Below, one piece after another: positions 40,577 to 49,165 of a DNA stretch of 64,000 nt. The position numbers and the translations under genes were made by a program. The stretch comes from Syntrophales bacterium. GTDB taxonomy: Bacteria > Desulfobacterota > Syntrophia > Syntrophales > UBA5619. The notes below the pieces were generated by a model. That model made no database searches and was not told where the DNA came from. It saw only the letters and a list, made by a program, of their open reading frames with translations. Positions within the stretch are counted from its first letter, which is position 1; the number at the start of each line of letters is the position of its first letter. The stretch lies in contig JALNYO010000009.1 of the NCBI GenBank assembly GCA_023229765.1, positions 56,477 to 120,476 of the forward strand, written 5' to 3'.

Positions 40577-41718
40577 GCTTTGGTTCTTCGAGTTCTGAAA
40601 AATTTCAGCAGCGTTTTTTCGCGGGCCGAGTTGAAAAATAGTAAAGCCCCGGCAACGGCAAAGATGGCGTTGGGCGTCCAGACGCCGACAAAAGGGGCGA
40701 TTTTGCCGGATTCGACCAGCCCCTCGCCGATCAGCCGTAACAGGTAGTAGATCATCACCAAAAACACGCCTGCAATAAAGCCGCGGGCGCGAACAGAGCG
40801 GTGGGCCCTCATCCCCAGCGGAATCCCAAGCAGCGGAAAGATCAGGCAGGAGAGCGGGATCGCGAGCTTTTTATTTAATTCAATCAGCAGCTCTCTTATT
40901 TCCACGTCTTTAAGACTCCGGTCGTTAACCATGCGCTTCAATTCGGGGAATGTCATCTCTTTGCTGGACTTGCGCTTCCCCTCTTCCCCGGCGATGGTTG
41001 CCCCAATTTCCAGTTTCATATCATAAAAACGGAAATCAGCCTTGCGGTAGGTGTTCAGATTTGCATCTACGGTATGCGTGCTGCCGTCTTCCAGCCGGAG
41101 GGTTATGTAACGTTTATCGGGGTCGGAGATGAGATAGGCGCGGCGGGCGATCACCGTGTTTGCTTCCTTTCCCAGATGGTTGTCGGAGATGAAGATTCCC
41201 TCCAGAAAATCGCCCTGCGCGGGAATTCTGTCCGCGTACAGTAGAATATCCTTGAAATAGTCGATAAATATCTTTTCAGGGATGCCGACGCCGGCGCCGC
41301 TGCGCGCAATCTCAAACAGCAGCGACCGGGAGGCGAGGTTGCCCTTGGGAACAAGAAAAAGTGTTGTTGCCAGGGTGATCAGAAAGGCCGCGAAGGCAAC
41401 GCGGGCGACTGGCCGCGAAAGTTGAAGGAGGCTAAGGCCGGACATGCGCAGGACGGTCCATTCATTATCGCCGGATAGTCTGCCCACCCCGATCAGGATG
41501 GCAATCAAAAGGGAGATCGGCACCGTATAAACGAGAAACCCGGGGATAAGATAGATAATCAGCCGGAAGATATCGAGAAAAGAAATCCCCTTGTTGACCA
41601 TCAGATCCATCACCTGCAGGATCTTGCCCATGAGGAGCACGAAGGTCAGCACCGCGAGGATCATGAAAAAGGGGACGACTATTTCCCTCAGTATGTAGCG
41701 GTTGATAATTTTGAACAT
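40573..41718 (-). CDS. lptF: LPS export ABC transporter permease LptF
   Basis: This protein of about 381 residues has the same LptF/G fold: membrane helices near 10-30, 50-80 and 95-120, a periplasmic domain to about 265, and three C-terminal helices. The coupling segment GRLSGDNEWTVLRMSG and the PLGMRAHRS region are typical of LptF. The ATG at 41718 is preferred because AAAGGA precedes it; an upstream ATG at 41733 has no such signal. It is the first gene of the lptF-lptG pair. Confidence 0.9.
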   Translation of the reverse strand: MFKIINRYILREIVVPFFMILAVLTFVLLMGKILQVMDLMVNKGISFLDIFRLIIYLIPGFLVYTVPISLLIAILIGVGRLSGDNEWTVLRMSGLSLLQLSRPVARVAFAAFLITLATTLFLVPKGNLASRSLLFEIARSGAGVGIPEKIFIDYFKDILLYADRIPAQGDFLEGIFISDNHLGKEANTVIARRAYLISDPDKRYITLRLEDGSTHTVDANLNTYRKADFRFYDMKLEIGATIAGEEGKRKSSKEMTFPELKRMVNDRSLKDVEIRELLIELNKKLAIPLSCLIFPLLGIPLGMRAHRSVRARGFIAGVFLVMIYYLLRLIGEGLVESGKIAPFVGVWTPNAIFAVAGALLFFNSAREKTLLKFFRTRRTKA

Positions 41719-41756
41719 CAATCCTTTCTTCATCTGTTTACATTTTATCCCCGCTT

Positions 41757-42473
41757 CTACATCGTCAACTGCAACGGCTCGATAAATTTGGGATCCTCAT
41801 TATCCATGGTGTCAATGATGCATCCATACATGCGTTTTTTTATTTCACCAAAGATCGGCCGTTTCTTCGTGAAGGATTTTGCAAACAGGAGCGACTCTGT
41901 CATCAGTTCTTCTGCGTCCTTGCAGGATTTTGTGATAACGTGACTTTGCGCCAGCTCCGGTGCGCCGGCCCTTTTCCCGGTTAAAATGAGTTCCTGCAGT
42001 TTATGGTTGGGGATCGCCTTTTTGGTGAGGGCAAGCATCCCAGGAAGAAAAGGGATATTGATGTCTATCTCCGGGAAGCAGAAATAGCCGCGGTCCGCCT
42101 TCATGAAGCGAAAGTCGCAGGCGCAGGCCATGATGCTCCCGTCGCCGAAAACATGGCCGTTGATTGCGGCGATGATCGGCATCGGGTAGAGCAGCATCCG
42201 TTTAAACAGGCGATTCAGGCCGTACATGAAATCCCTGATTCCCTGAAGGTCATTTCCGGCAACGGCGGTGGTCATCCACTGCAGGTCGATCCCCTGCGAC
42301 CAGCTTTTCGGATCGTCGGATGTTATTATCACGGAAAATACATCCGTATCATTTTCTATCTCATCAAAAGCGGAAAGAATTGATTCGATAAACTCCGGGT
42401 TGTGCCTGTTTTCACCATTAGTCATCGTAATAACGGCGACGGTTTCACTTTTTTGCCATTTAATGGACGACAT
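41757..42473 (-). CDS. Enoyl-CoA hydratase/isomerase (crotonase) family protein
   Basis: This 238-residue crotonase-fold protein has an oxyanion-hole segment NGHVFGDGSIMACACDFRF and an N-terminal SWSQGIDL loop. The positions of the hydratase Glu residues are not clearly conserved, and FPEIDINIPF resembles Delta3,Delta2-enoyl-CoA isomerase (PECI-like) proteins. The ATG at 42473 follows AAGGAGG. Substrate is unknown. It is upstream of lptF on the same strand with a 38-bp gap. Confidence 0.82.
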   Translation of the reverse strand: MSSIKWQKSETVAVITMTNGENRHNPEFIESILSAFDEIENDTDVFSVIITSDDPKSWSQGIDLQWMTTAVAGNDLQGIRDFMYGLNRLFKRMLLYPMPIIAAINGHVFGDGSIMACACDFRFMKADRGYFCFPEIDINIPFLPGMLALTKKAIPNHKLQELILTGKRAGAPELAQSHVITKSCKDAEELMTESLLFAKSFTKKRPIFGEIKKRMYGCIIDTMDNEDPKFIEPLQLTM

Positions 42474-42626
42474 ATCTCGCGCCTCCTTGCGGGTAATAGA
42501 GATGGTCAGGATCAATGTCGGTCTGCATGGCATATCTTGAGCGGTATGTCAAGAAGATGGAAATATCCGGGACTCTCGGGGAGATAAAGCAGTAACTCTG
42601 CATGGAATTAGACCCGCTCGGGCGCC
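42474..42626. other. Short gap between crotonase and metallopeptidase genes
   Basis: The 153-bp stretch holds a TCTTGAGCGG...TCAAGA dyad near 42535-42556. No gene was seen. It probably contains the crotonase promoter. Confidence 0.3.
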
Positions 42627-43067
42627 TTATATTGCATCTTCCAGCAACTGGCCGTTCTCCTTCAACCAGACCTTCGCTTTGTCCATCATCGGGGCTTGTG
42701 TACGGACGACGTTCCAGAACCGGGGTGTATGGTTAGTTTCGATAAGATGGGCGAGTTCGTGGACGATGACGTAGTCGATGACAAACATCGGCGCCTTGAT
42801 CAGCCGCCAGTTGAAACCGACGTTGTTCTTGACGGTGCAGGAACCCCAGCGATAACGGCTGTCCTTGATCTTGATCCCGGCAACATTGACGCCAAGTTCG
42901 CGGGCGAGCATCCCGGCGACCAGGCGCTGCTGATCATTGGGGCCGCTGCCGCCGTGCGGGAGGTCATCCACCGTGCGGGGATAGGGATCGGCCCAGCGGT
43001 AGAAGTGCTTCTCGCTATGGGTGGCGATGGTGCCGAACTTGGCTTCGTTGCGGCAGGTGGCGATCAC
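42627..43067 (-). pseudogene. N-terminally truncated YgjP/M48-like metallopeptidase
   Basis: About 146 codons encode the C-terminal catalytic part of a YgjP-type (DUF45) zinc peptidase: RYRWGSCTVKNNVGFNW, then HELAHLIE with zinc ligands, then NHTPRFW. Full-length relatives have about 230 residues; the N-terminal beta domain is missing. The only start is a GTG at 43067, and the frame upstream runs into low-complexity GCGGAGCG repeats. Such peptidases often sit beside type I restriction genes, so this may be a relic of a lost defence island. A functional short form cannot be excluded. Confidence 0.6.
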
Positions 43068-43508
43068 GATCTGGTTGTAATAAAACAGCGGCGCGCTGCC
43101 TTGATAGGCGGAGCGTGAGCGGAGCCTGTCAAGAGTGTTCGAGCGTAGCGCAACAGCCGGCGATAAGCGAACCGTGTGCGTAGCGAAGCGGAGCTCACGT
43201 TCCGCTTATCAGTATGCCTATGCCACGATTTACAATTTACTCAATACGATGAGTAATTTTACTCACCGCAGTAAATGTGTCAAGCATGGTTGTCAGTGAT
43301 GATTTCTACTTACTCTTGGCACTAACAATAAGCCTTCGGCCAGGCACGAGGGTGAACCTCGCCTGGCCGAAGGCAGATAGCGGGCTTTGCCTATAAACCC
43401 CCATGCCCGAAGCGGGCACAACGAAGCATGAAAATCCCCCCTTACCCCCCTTTGGTAAAGGGGGGATGGGGGGATTCATATAAAACTGGGGGAAACGATA
43501 TCAACAGC
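43068..43508. repeat. Repeat-rich intergenic region with long hairpins
   Basis: Three inverted repeats are clear. About 43160-43212 holds GATAAGCG...CGCTTATC arms of 18 nt (15 pairing). 43332-43374 holds perfect 14-bp arms GCCTTCGGCCAGGC with an inner GAGG/CCTC stem. 43433-43476 is a palindromic AATCCCCCC...GGGGGGATT element of the kind often dispersed between genes. No gene was recognised. Confidence 0.6.
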
Positions 43509-43823
43509 CTATTTCACGATCAGACTATTCTTTATGGATTTTACCCATTTGACGCTACGGGTGATTTCAAGCGCTTTATCGACGGCCTTTTGAGAATTAA
43601 CGAAGCCGCTCAGTTGCACAGCGCCCTTATACGTTTCAACACTGATCTGAAATGACTTTAGAAAATCATCAGCCGCGATAAGAGATTTCACCTTGGTTGT
43701 GATAACCGAATCGTCAACGAATTCACCGGCACTTTCATGTGTGCGTGTCGAAGCACAGGCGGTAAAGGTTACGATCAGCATCAAAGCCGCGAAACAACAG
43801 ATTACGATATTTATTTTTTTCAC
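43509..43823 (-). CDS. BON-domain lipoprotein
   Basis: This protein of about 104 residues has a lipoprotein signal ending in FTAC and one BON domain (about 35-104: DDSVITTKVKSLI, VQLSGFVNS, KSIKNSLIVK). BON proteins bind phospholipid or stabilise the envelope under stress (OsmY/DolP-like). The start is GTG at 43823, 8 nt after AAAAGGAGC; a frame upstream to 43901 has no ribosome binding site. It follows the propeller-OmpA gene on the same strand after 58 bp. Confidence 0.85.
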   Translation of the reverse strand: MKKINIVICCFAALMLIVTFTACASTRTHESAGEFVDDSVITTKVKSLIAADDFLKSFQISVETYKGAVQLSGFVNSQKAVDKALEITRSVKWVKSIKNSLIVK

Positions 43824-43881
43824 GATTTTGGCTCCTTTTAATAAGTTAAAACTTTGGTTTGGACAACTTAATCCACTGCAC

Positions 43882-45270
43882 CTATTGAATAATAATTTCA
43901 AAAAGCACTCTCATGTTAGCCTTGGCTGCTTCCGAGTAAAGCTCTTTCGGCGCTGCTTCATAAACGGCAGGGTTTGTCTCGCCATAGCCGATGGTGGAAA
44001 GCCTGTCCGGTGTAATGATGCCTTCGTTAATAAGGTATGCCTGGACGGCATTTGCCCTTTTTTCGCTTAACTGCTGGTTATAGGCTTCTGTGCCGGAGGC
44101 AGAGGTATAGCCGGCAATGCGGACTTTGGCCTTCGGGTTATCTTTCAGCAACTGGACGTTTCTTTTCAGGATCGTCTGCGCTGACGGCTTAAGGTTGGAC
44201 TTGTCGAAATCGAAATGTACGTCTTCAAAAGCAAGAATAATGATCGTCGGCTCAACTGCGGCGGCCACAATCAGCTCCTCGACCTTTGGTTCAGACGCAA
44301 TGATGACGGCCTTCTTCTCGACCTTCGGTTCATACTTCATGATAACGACGGGCTCTTTAGCCATCTTCTCCGGTTCGGGGATAACGATTGGTCTATAACG
44401 CGAAAAGGACCAGTTCGTCCCGTCGGGCGATTCCAATACTGTACCATCCGTACCAACAACAATAAATTTATCACCCGCATACGTGATTGCCGCGAGAAAA
44501 CTTGTCGAACCGGACCTTTCTTTAGTCCAGTTCAGTGCATCAGGCGACGACACGATTGTGCCATAGGCGCCCACGGCCACGTATTTCTTCTTGCCATAGG
44601 CGACAGCGGCGAGATGCTCCGTCGTTCCTGAATAACGCTCAGTCCATATCGCCCCGTCGTCCGGCGACGTCAGGATTCTTCCCTCCGACCCAACGGCTAC
44701 AAATTTGCCCTTCGCGTATGTAAGGCCGACAAGGTTGCTGGTATGTTGCGAGGGCTGACGTGCCCAGTAGATACCGTCCTGTGAGTTGAAGATAGCACCC
44801 CGCTCGCCGATAGTTACGAAATTATCCTTGCCATAGGCGAGACTTCTCAGGGCATAAATAGTCAGGTTCGCCCTTTTGGTCCATGTGACTCCGTCCGGCG
44901 ACGTGGTGACCGTACCCTCGCTGCCGACTGCCACGAAGATCCCTTTTCCAAACCTTACGGCACTGAGATCGCTGGTGACTTCGGACTTCCTGATGGTCCA
45001 TTCTGAGCCGTCCTTGAGACCGGTCAGGATCGTACCGCGGCCGCCAACGGCCACATACTTTTCCTGCCCGTATTCCAGATCGACAAGAGACACGTCAGTC
45101 CCGGAATTCCTCACAATCCAGTTATCACCATCGAGCGAAGTCAGGATTATGCCCCTTCCATACGTAATAGCGTAACCTTCATCTGCCGCTTGCGCTCGCG
45201 TAACGCCCGATCCAGCGAAAAGCGCAAAAACTGCCATAATAAACATTGATACTGCCAACATCTTTTTCAT
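43882..45270 (-). CDS. Secreted beta-propeller protein fused to an OmpA peptidoglycan-binding domain
   Basis: This 462-residue protein has a signal peptide (cut near AQAADE). Six to seven repeats of about 41 residues follow with the pattern YVAVG..GTI..SPDG..WT, forming a Ycf48/BNR-like propeller (about 30-310). A Pro/Glu/Lys/Val-rich linker (about 315-350) leads to an OmpA-like domain (about 355-462) with FDFDKSNLKPSAQ and GYTSASGTEAYNQQLSEKRA. The OmpA part should anchor it non-covalently to peptidoglycan; the propeller partner is unknown. ZraP-like and BON proteins nearby suggest an envelope role. Confidence 0.82.
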   Translation of the reverse strand: MKKMLAVSMFIMAVFALFAGSGVTRAQAADEGYAITYGRGIILTSLDGDNWIVRNSGTDVSLVDLEYGQEKYVAVGGRGTILTGLKDGSEWTIRKSEVTSDLSAVRFGKGIFVAVGSEGTVTTSPDGVTWTKRANLTIYALRSLAYGKDNFVTIGERGAIFNSQDGIYWARQPSQHTSNLVGLTYAKGKFVAVGSEGRILTSPDDGAIWTERYSGTTEHLAAVAYGKKKYVAVGAYGTIVSSPDALNWTKERSGSTSFLAAITYAGDKFIVVGTDGTVLESPDGTNWSFSRYRPIVIPEPEKMAKEPVVIMKYEPKVEKKAVIIASEPKVEELIVAAAVEPTIIILAFEDVHFDFDKSNLKPSAQTILKRNVQLLKDNPKAKVRIAGYTSASGTEAYNQQLSEKRANAVQAYLINEGIITPDRLSTIGYGETNPAVYEAAPKELYSEAAKANMRVLFEIIIQ

Positions 45271-45630
45271 CTTACTTCTCCTTTCCCATTTTTACTCAAC
45301 AAGCCTTAAACCGCTTTTTTAGAAGTTACCCTTTGCCTTTTCCCCAATAATAAAAACTTGCCTTGGTGTGAAATGACCATCAATGTAAATAGCAATAGCA
45401 AAGGGCCTGCCAAAAAAATAATAAAGATTATAATGTTAGATTGAGGCTTTAATAACAGGGGGTTGGGTTAATAAGAGGGAAGAGCGGAGGAGTGAGTAAT
45501 AATTTGTTTAGCCTTTATATTTGGTGGAACCTCAACATGTTGAGGGAGACCTGCCCCTTTTTTTTCAGGGTCGGTATGCTTTCCCGATAGAGACATTATG
45601 AACATTAAGCTTCGCTTTCGGGAATGACAA
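45271..45630. other. AT-rich intergenic region with partial dispersed repeat
   Basis: No gene was recognised. The left part is AT-rich and should hold the promoter of the propeller-OmpA gene. CCTCAACATGTTGAGG at about 45530-45545 is a perfect palindrome. A truncated copy of the dispersed repeat family begins at 45581. Confidence 0.45.
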
Positions 45631-45650
45631 ATGGTTTTGCAATTGCCTCT
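45581..45650. repeat. Partial copy of the dispersed CATTCCCG/AATTGC repeat
   Basis: The segment contains GAACATTAAGCTTCGCTTTC (45600-45619), GGGAATGACAAATGG and the terminal sequence GGTTTTGCAATTGCCTC, all seen inverted in the element at 58322-58510. The opposite terminal repeat is missing, so this copy is truncated. Confidence 0.6.
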
Positions 45651-46158
45651 TAATAAATGTTTTTTTGAAATTCATGAATTTGGGCTAAGAGTACATTCCC
45701 GTAACTTGCTGGGGGAGGAGCATTTTATATTCTATCAACTGCTGAAAAAATTCGCACTCTCTGCGAACACTATCTTCATTCCGGAAGAAAGTTCTGCTCC
45801 GGCGATCATAATATTGCCACGAAGACATAACTGCTGGCCGGGGGAGAAATCATTATATATATTTTATTGTCTTGATGTTAGAGCGTTTGTCTCCTGGCGG
45901 AGGGAGAACATTGTTCTAAATCTTGTGATGAAAGTGGATACTATCTATCCAGTAGGTTCGGCAAAACGGTTGATATGGGTATTTTATGCGCAGCGGTCGG
46001 CGGCGCATAAAAGAATCGCTACTTATCCTTTGACGCCCATATACATTATAAATAACAATAACAGTACTTTGGATATATATTGCAGTTCACATAAGCATAG
46101 TGGCACGCTGTTTGCTGTATTACTGCCGAACGGAAATGAGACGTTATCCGCGTGGTGA
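45631..46158 (+). CDS. Doubtful hypothetical protein
   Basis: An open frame of 175 codons starts inside a dispersed repeat, has no clear ribosome binding site, and has low-GC, Ile/Asn/Ser/Tyr-rich composition unlike its neighbours. I recognise no domain. It could be spurious or horizontally acquired ORFan DNA; a shorter form starting after GGGGGAGGAG near 45711-45720 has no good start codon. It is listed because it fills an otherwise empty 900-bp gap. Confidence 0.22.
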   Translation: MVLQLPLNKCFFEIHEFGLRVHSRNLLGEEHFIFYQLLKKFALSANTIFIPEESSAPAIIILPRRHNCWPGEKSLYIFYCLDVRAFVSWRRENIVLNLVMKVDTIYPVGSAKRLIWVFYAQRSAAHKRIATYPLTPIYIINNNNSTLDIYCSSHKHSGTLFAVLLPNGNETLSAW

Positions 46159-46194
46159 ATTTAAAGAATGGATAAACTTTGAAAGGAGAAGTAA

Positions 46195-46689
46195 ATGAAA
46201 CGGATGCAAAAAGGTAAGACTCTATTGATTTTGGCGGTGGTCGCGGTATTGGGAATCGGATCGTACGCGTATGCCGATTGGGGTAGAGGTTACGGCCGCA
46301 ATGCGGGTGAATACGGCAGGGGTTCAGGCTATGGCCCGGGAATGATGGGAAATATTGAAGAGGGATGCGGCAACCGAGGAAATTTTAGCGACGAGGACGC
46401 CGCGAAGATGGAAAAAGAACGAGACGCGTTTCTCAGTGCGACGGAAAAGACCCGGCAGGAACTTTATGCAAAAGGGCTTGAGTTGAGAGCTGAATTTGCC
46501 AGGGAGAATCCCGATGCCGAGAAGGCTGCTCGTTTGCAGAAAGAGATATCCGAACTGGAAGGGCAGTTTGAGCAAAAGCGAATTGAGCATATGTTTGCCG
46601 TCAGAAAGGCCATCCCCAATGCGGGCAGAGGCTTTGCCGGCAGAGGAATGATGAATTACGATTTCGACGATGCTCCCTGCGGGCGATAA
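46195..46689 (+). CDS. ZraP/Spy-like periplasmic stress or metal-binding protein
   Basis: This 164-residue secreted protein has a signal peptide cut near SYAYA, a Gly/Tyr/Arg-rich segment (about 28-60) and a helical LTxxQ-type region with charged coiled coils (about 65-140: SATEKTRQEL, AEFARENPDAEKA, QKEISELEGQF). This matches zinc-resistance-associated/Spy periplasmic chaperones. AAAGGAG precedes the ATG. It lies just upstream of the SHOCT protein and the arn region, suggesting a shared envelope-stress programme. Confidence 0.8.
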   Translation: MKRMQKGKTLLILAVVAVLGIGSYAYADWGRGYGRNAGEYGRGSGYGPGMMGNIEEGCGNRGNFSDEDAAKMEKERDAFLSATEKTRQELYAKGLELRAEFARENPDAEKAARLQKEISELEGQFEQKRIEHMFAVRKAIPNAGRGFAGRGMMNYDFDDAPCGR

Positions 46690-46781
46690 AATTTGCCTTC
46701 AACCCGAACTGGAGCGGTCGAAGCGACTGTTCCAGTTCCAGCAGGCATTCGATGCGATAAAATAATAGGGAGGTTGAGAAG

Positions 46782-47096
46782 ATGAAAAAATATCTTGCAG
46801 CGTTTATCATGATGACGGGCGTTTTGCTCCTGGCCAGCGCCGGAGAAGCTTACTACGGCCCGCGAGGTCTCGGTTGCTGGGGAGGGCCGATGAATTTTGG
46901 TTACGGAGGAATGTTTATGGGAATGATTTTGCTGATTGTTTTAATTGCGGCGGCAATCTGGTGGTTCATCAGGGGCGCCGGAAACAGAAATTATGGGCAA
47001 CCGCAGCGGGAAACCCCTCTTGATATACTGAAAAAGCGTTATGCCAAAGGGGAGATCACGCAGGACGAGTTTGAGAAAACCAGGAAGGACCTTTAG
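46782..47096 (+). CDS. SHOCT-domain membrane protein
   Basis: This 104-residue protein has a signal-like segment, a second membrane helix (about 43-63) and a C-terminal SHOCT motif (LDILKKRYAKGEITQDEFEKTRKDL region). SHOCT ends mediate oligomerisation in many small membrane proteins. AGGGAGG precedes the ATG. It is probably in one transcript with the ZraP-like gene 92 bp upstream. Confidence 0.82.
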   Translation: MKKYLAAFIMMTGVLLLASAGEAYYGPRGLGCWGGPMNFGYGGMFMGMILLIVLIAAAIWWFIRGAGNRNYGQPQRETPLDILKKRYAKGEITQDEFEKTRKDL

Positions 47097-47263
47097 GCGT
47101 AAGGATTATGGATTAGCCGTGCAGATGGCGCGGGCAGGTATGAAAGTAACCAGTATGGCAGGAGAAAATTGATTGTCCGGGCCTGTCATAGCTTATACTA
47201 TCCATCCTGATCCGCGCCCGCTGAAAGGGCCGAAATTAGAAATAAAATTGTTTTTCTTCCCGC

Positions 47264-47280
47264 CTTCATCAATTCTTCAT
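47264..47280 (+). promoter_or_regulatory. Candidate PmrA/OmpR-type operator upstream of arnT
   Basis: CTTCAT-N5-CTTCAT is a perfect direct repeat with an 11-bp period. This is the geometry of PmrA boxes (CTTAAT-N5-CTTAAT) and other OmpR-family sites. It lies about 70 bp before arnT, and an OmpR-type regulator is encoded two genes away. Binding is inferred. Confidence 0.42.
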
Positions 47281-47347
47281 TTTAACATGTTAATCAGCAT
47301 CCGGATTTCCTCCCCGGCTTGACGTTTTTGCAAGCGGGAGACGAACG

Positions 47348-49084
47348 GTGTTGGTTAATATGAAGAAGAGGCGGCAAATGCAGATCAATTCCAGTGCGCT
47401 CAAAGCGACAGTTTTCCAGAAAAGATATGGGTTTCTGCTTCTCATATTTTTTTTGCTTGCCTATATCTTACCCCTGGGGGCGGGGGAACTCCTGGAGCCG
47501 GACGAAACCCGTTATGCAGAAATACCCCGCGAGATGATTGCATCCGGAGACTGGATTGTGCCCCGGCTGGACAATCTTCGTTACTTTGAAAAGCCGGCGC
47601 TGGGCTATTGGGTGGGCGCCGGCTCTTTGCTGCTTTTTGGAGAAAACAATTTCGCCGTTCGTCTTCCTTCCGCCCTGGCAGTCGGGCTCTCGGCGCTGCT
47701 GATATTTGCGTTGGCCATTCGGGTGCGGCGTCCGGGAGAGAATAATAATTTTCCGGCACTGGTTGCCGCCCTTGTTTTTCTCTCCAGTTTTGAGGTGTTT
47801 GGCGTCGGCAACACGGCCGTGCTCGACAGCCTGTTTTCTTTCTTCGTAACGGCAACGATTGCCGCCTTCTTTTTCGCCTCCGAAGAATCACCCGGCTCCG
47901 GCAGGGAAAGAATCTTTCTGGTGCTTTCCGGGCTTTTCTGCGGGCTGGCCTTTCTCACCAAGGGATTTGTTGCCTTTGCCGTGCCGGTTCTGGCCCTTGC
48001 CCCCTATCTGCTTTGGCGGCGCCGTTATGTTGACCTGCTTAGGATGAGCTGGTTGCCGCTTCTTGCCGCTTTGTTGGTTTCCATGCCCTGGGCGCTGATG
48101 ATTCAATCCAGAGAGCCGGATTTCTGGCGGTTTTTTTTCTGGAATGAACATATCCGGCGCTTTTTGGCTGAAAACGCCCAGCACCGGGAGTCTTTCTGGT
48201 TTTTCATTTTGGCCGCCCCCGGCATGTTCATACCCTGGACGTTCATGATTCCCGCGGCTGTTCCGGGAGTCAGAGCGCTGCTTAACGAGACCGGGGTAAA
48301 AGGGAGGCTTCTGAAATTATCGATTGGCTGGCTGGCGCTCCCCTTTTTGTTTTTCTCTTTTTCCCACGGAAAACTGTTGACATACATCTTGCCTTGTTTT
48401 CCGCCTGCCGCGCTCCTGATGAGTTTCGGGCTTTTTGAGGCGCTCCAAAAAGAGCGGTGGAAAAAACGTTTTCAAGGGGGCGCCGTTTTCAGCGCGGCAT
48501 TTTTCGGGGTTGTCCTGATTGCCTTTTTGCTGCTGCAGTTTTTTGGCTATGACGGTTTTCATCCGTACAGCAAACCCTGGAAAACGGTAATGGCGGTAAA
48601 CGGGCTTCTTTTTCTTGTGATCTTTTGCATCTCGGCTCTTAGAAGTAAAACATTGGCAAGCAAGGTTTTACTGTTTGGAGTGGCGCCGCTTCTTCTGTTT
48701 TTTTTCTTTCATTTTGTGATACCTGACGCGACCATTGCGGCAAAAGCGCCGGGCAGCTTTCTTGAACAGTATAAGAAAGGGACAGATGCCAATTCTGTTA
48801 TTATTTCCGACGAAGATTCCCTGAGGTCTGTCTGCTGGTATTGGCGGCGTACCGATGTTAACATTATCGGCGGCGCCGGCGAGCTCGATTACGGGCTGAA
48901 TTATAAGGATGCCAAAGACAGAGGGCTTGATATGAAATCCACGCTTGCCCTGATTGAGGAAAATAAGGGAAAAACAATTCTGGTAGCCCGCGGTAAATAT
49001 TTTTCTCAATGGCGCAAGCAGCTTCCCCAGCCGCTGTTTCTCGCGGAAAGCAAATCTTTGGGATATGTGTTATTAAAGTTCTGA
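47348..49084 (+). CDS. arnT: ArnT-like lipid A/undecaprenyl-sugar glycosyltransferase (first copy)
   Basis: This 578-residue GT-C fold enzyme has about 12 membrane helices. The catalytic-loop signature LEPDETRYAEIPREM is at about residues 47-61, followed by LRYFEKPALGYW. ArnT moves 4-amino-4-deoxy-L-arabinose from undecaprenyl phosphate to lipid A. GTG at 47348 follows GGGAG at 7 nt and is preferred over the ATG four codons later. It stands upstream of a two-component pair, while a second arnT follows that pair. Confidence 0.85.
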   Translation: MLVNMKKRRQMQINSSALKATVFQKRYGFLLLIFFLLAYILPLGAGELLEPDETRYAEIPREMIASGDWIVPRLDNLRYFEKPALGYWVGAGSLLLFGENNFAVRLPSALAVGLSALLIFALAIRVRRPGENNNFPALVAALVFLSSFEVFGVGNTAVLDSLFSFFVTATIAAFFFASEESPGSGRERIFLVLSGLFCGLAFLTKGFVAFAVPVLALAPYLLWRRRYVDLLRMSWLPLLAALLVSMPWALMIQSREPDFWRFFFWNEHIRRFLAENAQHRESFWFFILAAPGMFIPWTFMIPAAVPGVRALLNETGVKGRLLKLSIGWLALPFLFFSFSHGKLLTYILPCFPPAALLMSFGLFEALQKERWKKRFQGGAVFSAAFFGVVLIAFLLLQFFGYDGFHPYSKPWKTVMAVNGLLFLVIFCISALRSKTLASKVLLFGVAPLLLFFFFHFVIPDATIAAKAPGSFLEQYKKGTDANSVIISDEDSLRSVCWYWRRTDVNIIGGAGELDYGLNYKDAKDRGLDMKSTLALIEENKGKTILVARGKYFSQWRKQLPQPLFLAESKSLGYVLLKF

Positions 49085-49165
49085 AAAATTGGTGAATAAT
49101 AACTCGGTTCGCATAATTTTATTTGTTTGGGACCGGGCGGCTGAGATATCTTAAGGGGCGCGCTT

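Noticed and set aside
43332..43374. Long hairpin considered as a terminator
   Set aside because: No T run follows on either strand; it looks like a repeat element instead.
43433..43476. C/G-run palindrome considered as a CRISPR or array repeat
   Set aside because: It occurs once, with no spacer-repeat periodicity and no cas genes in the window.
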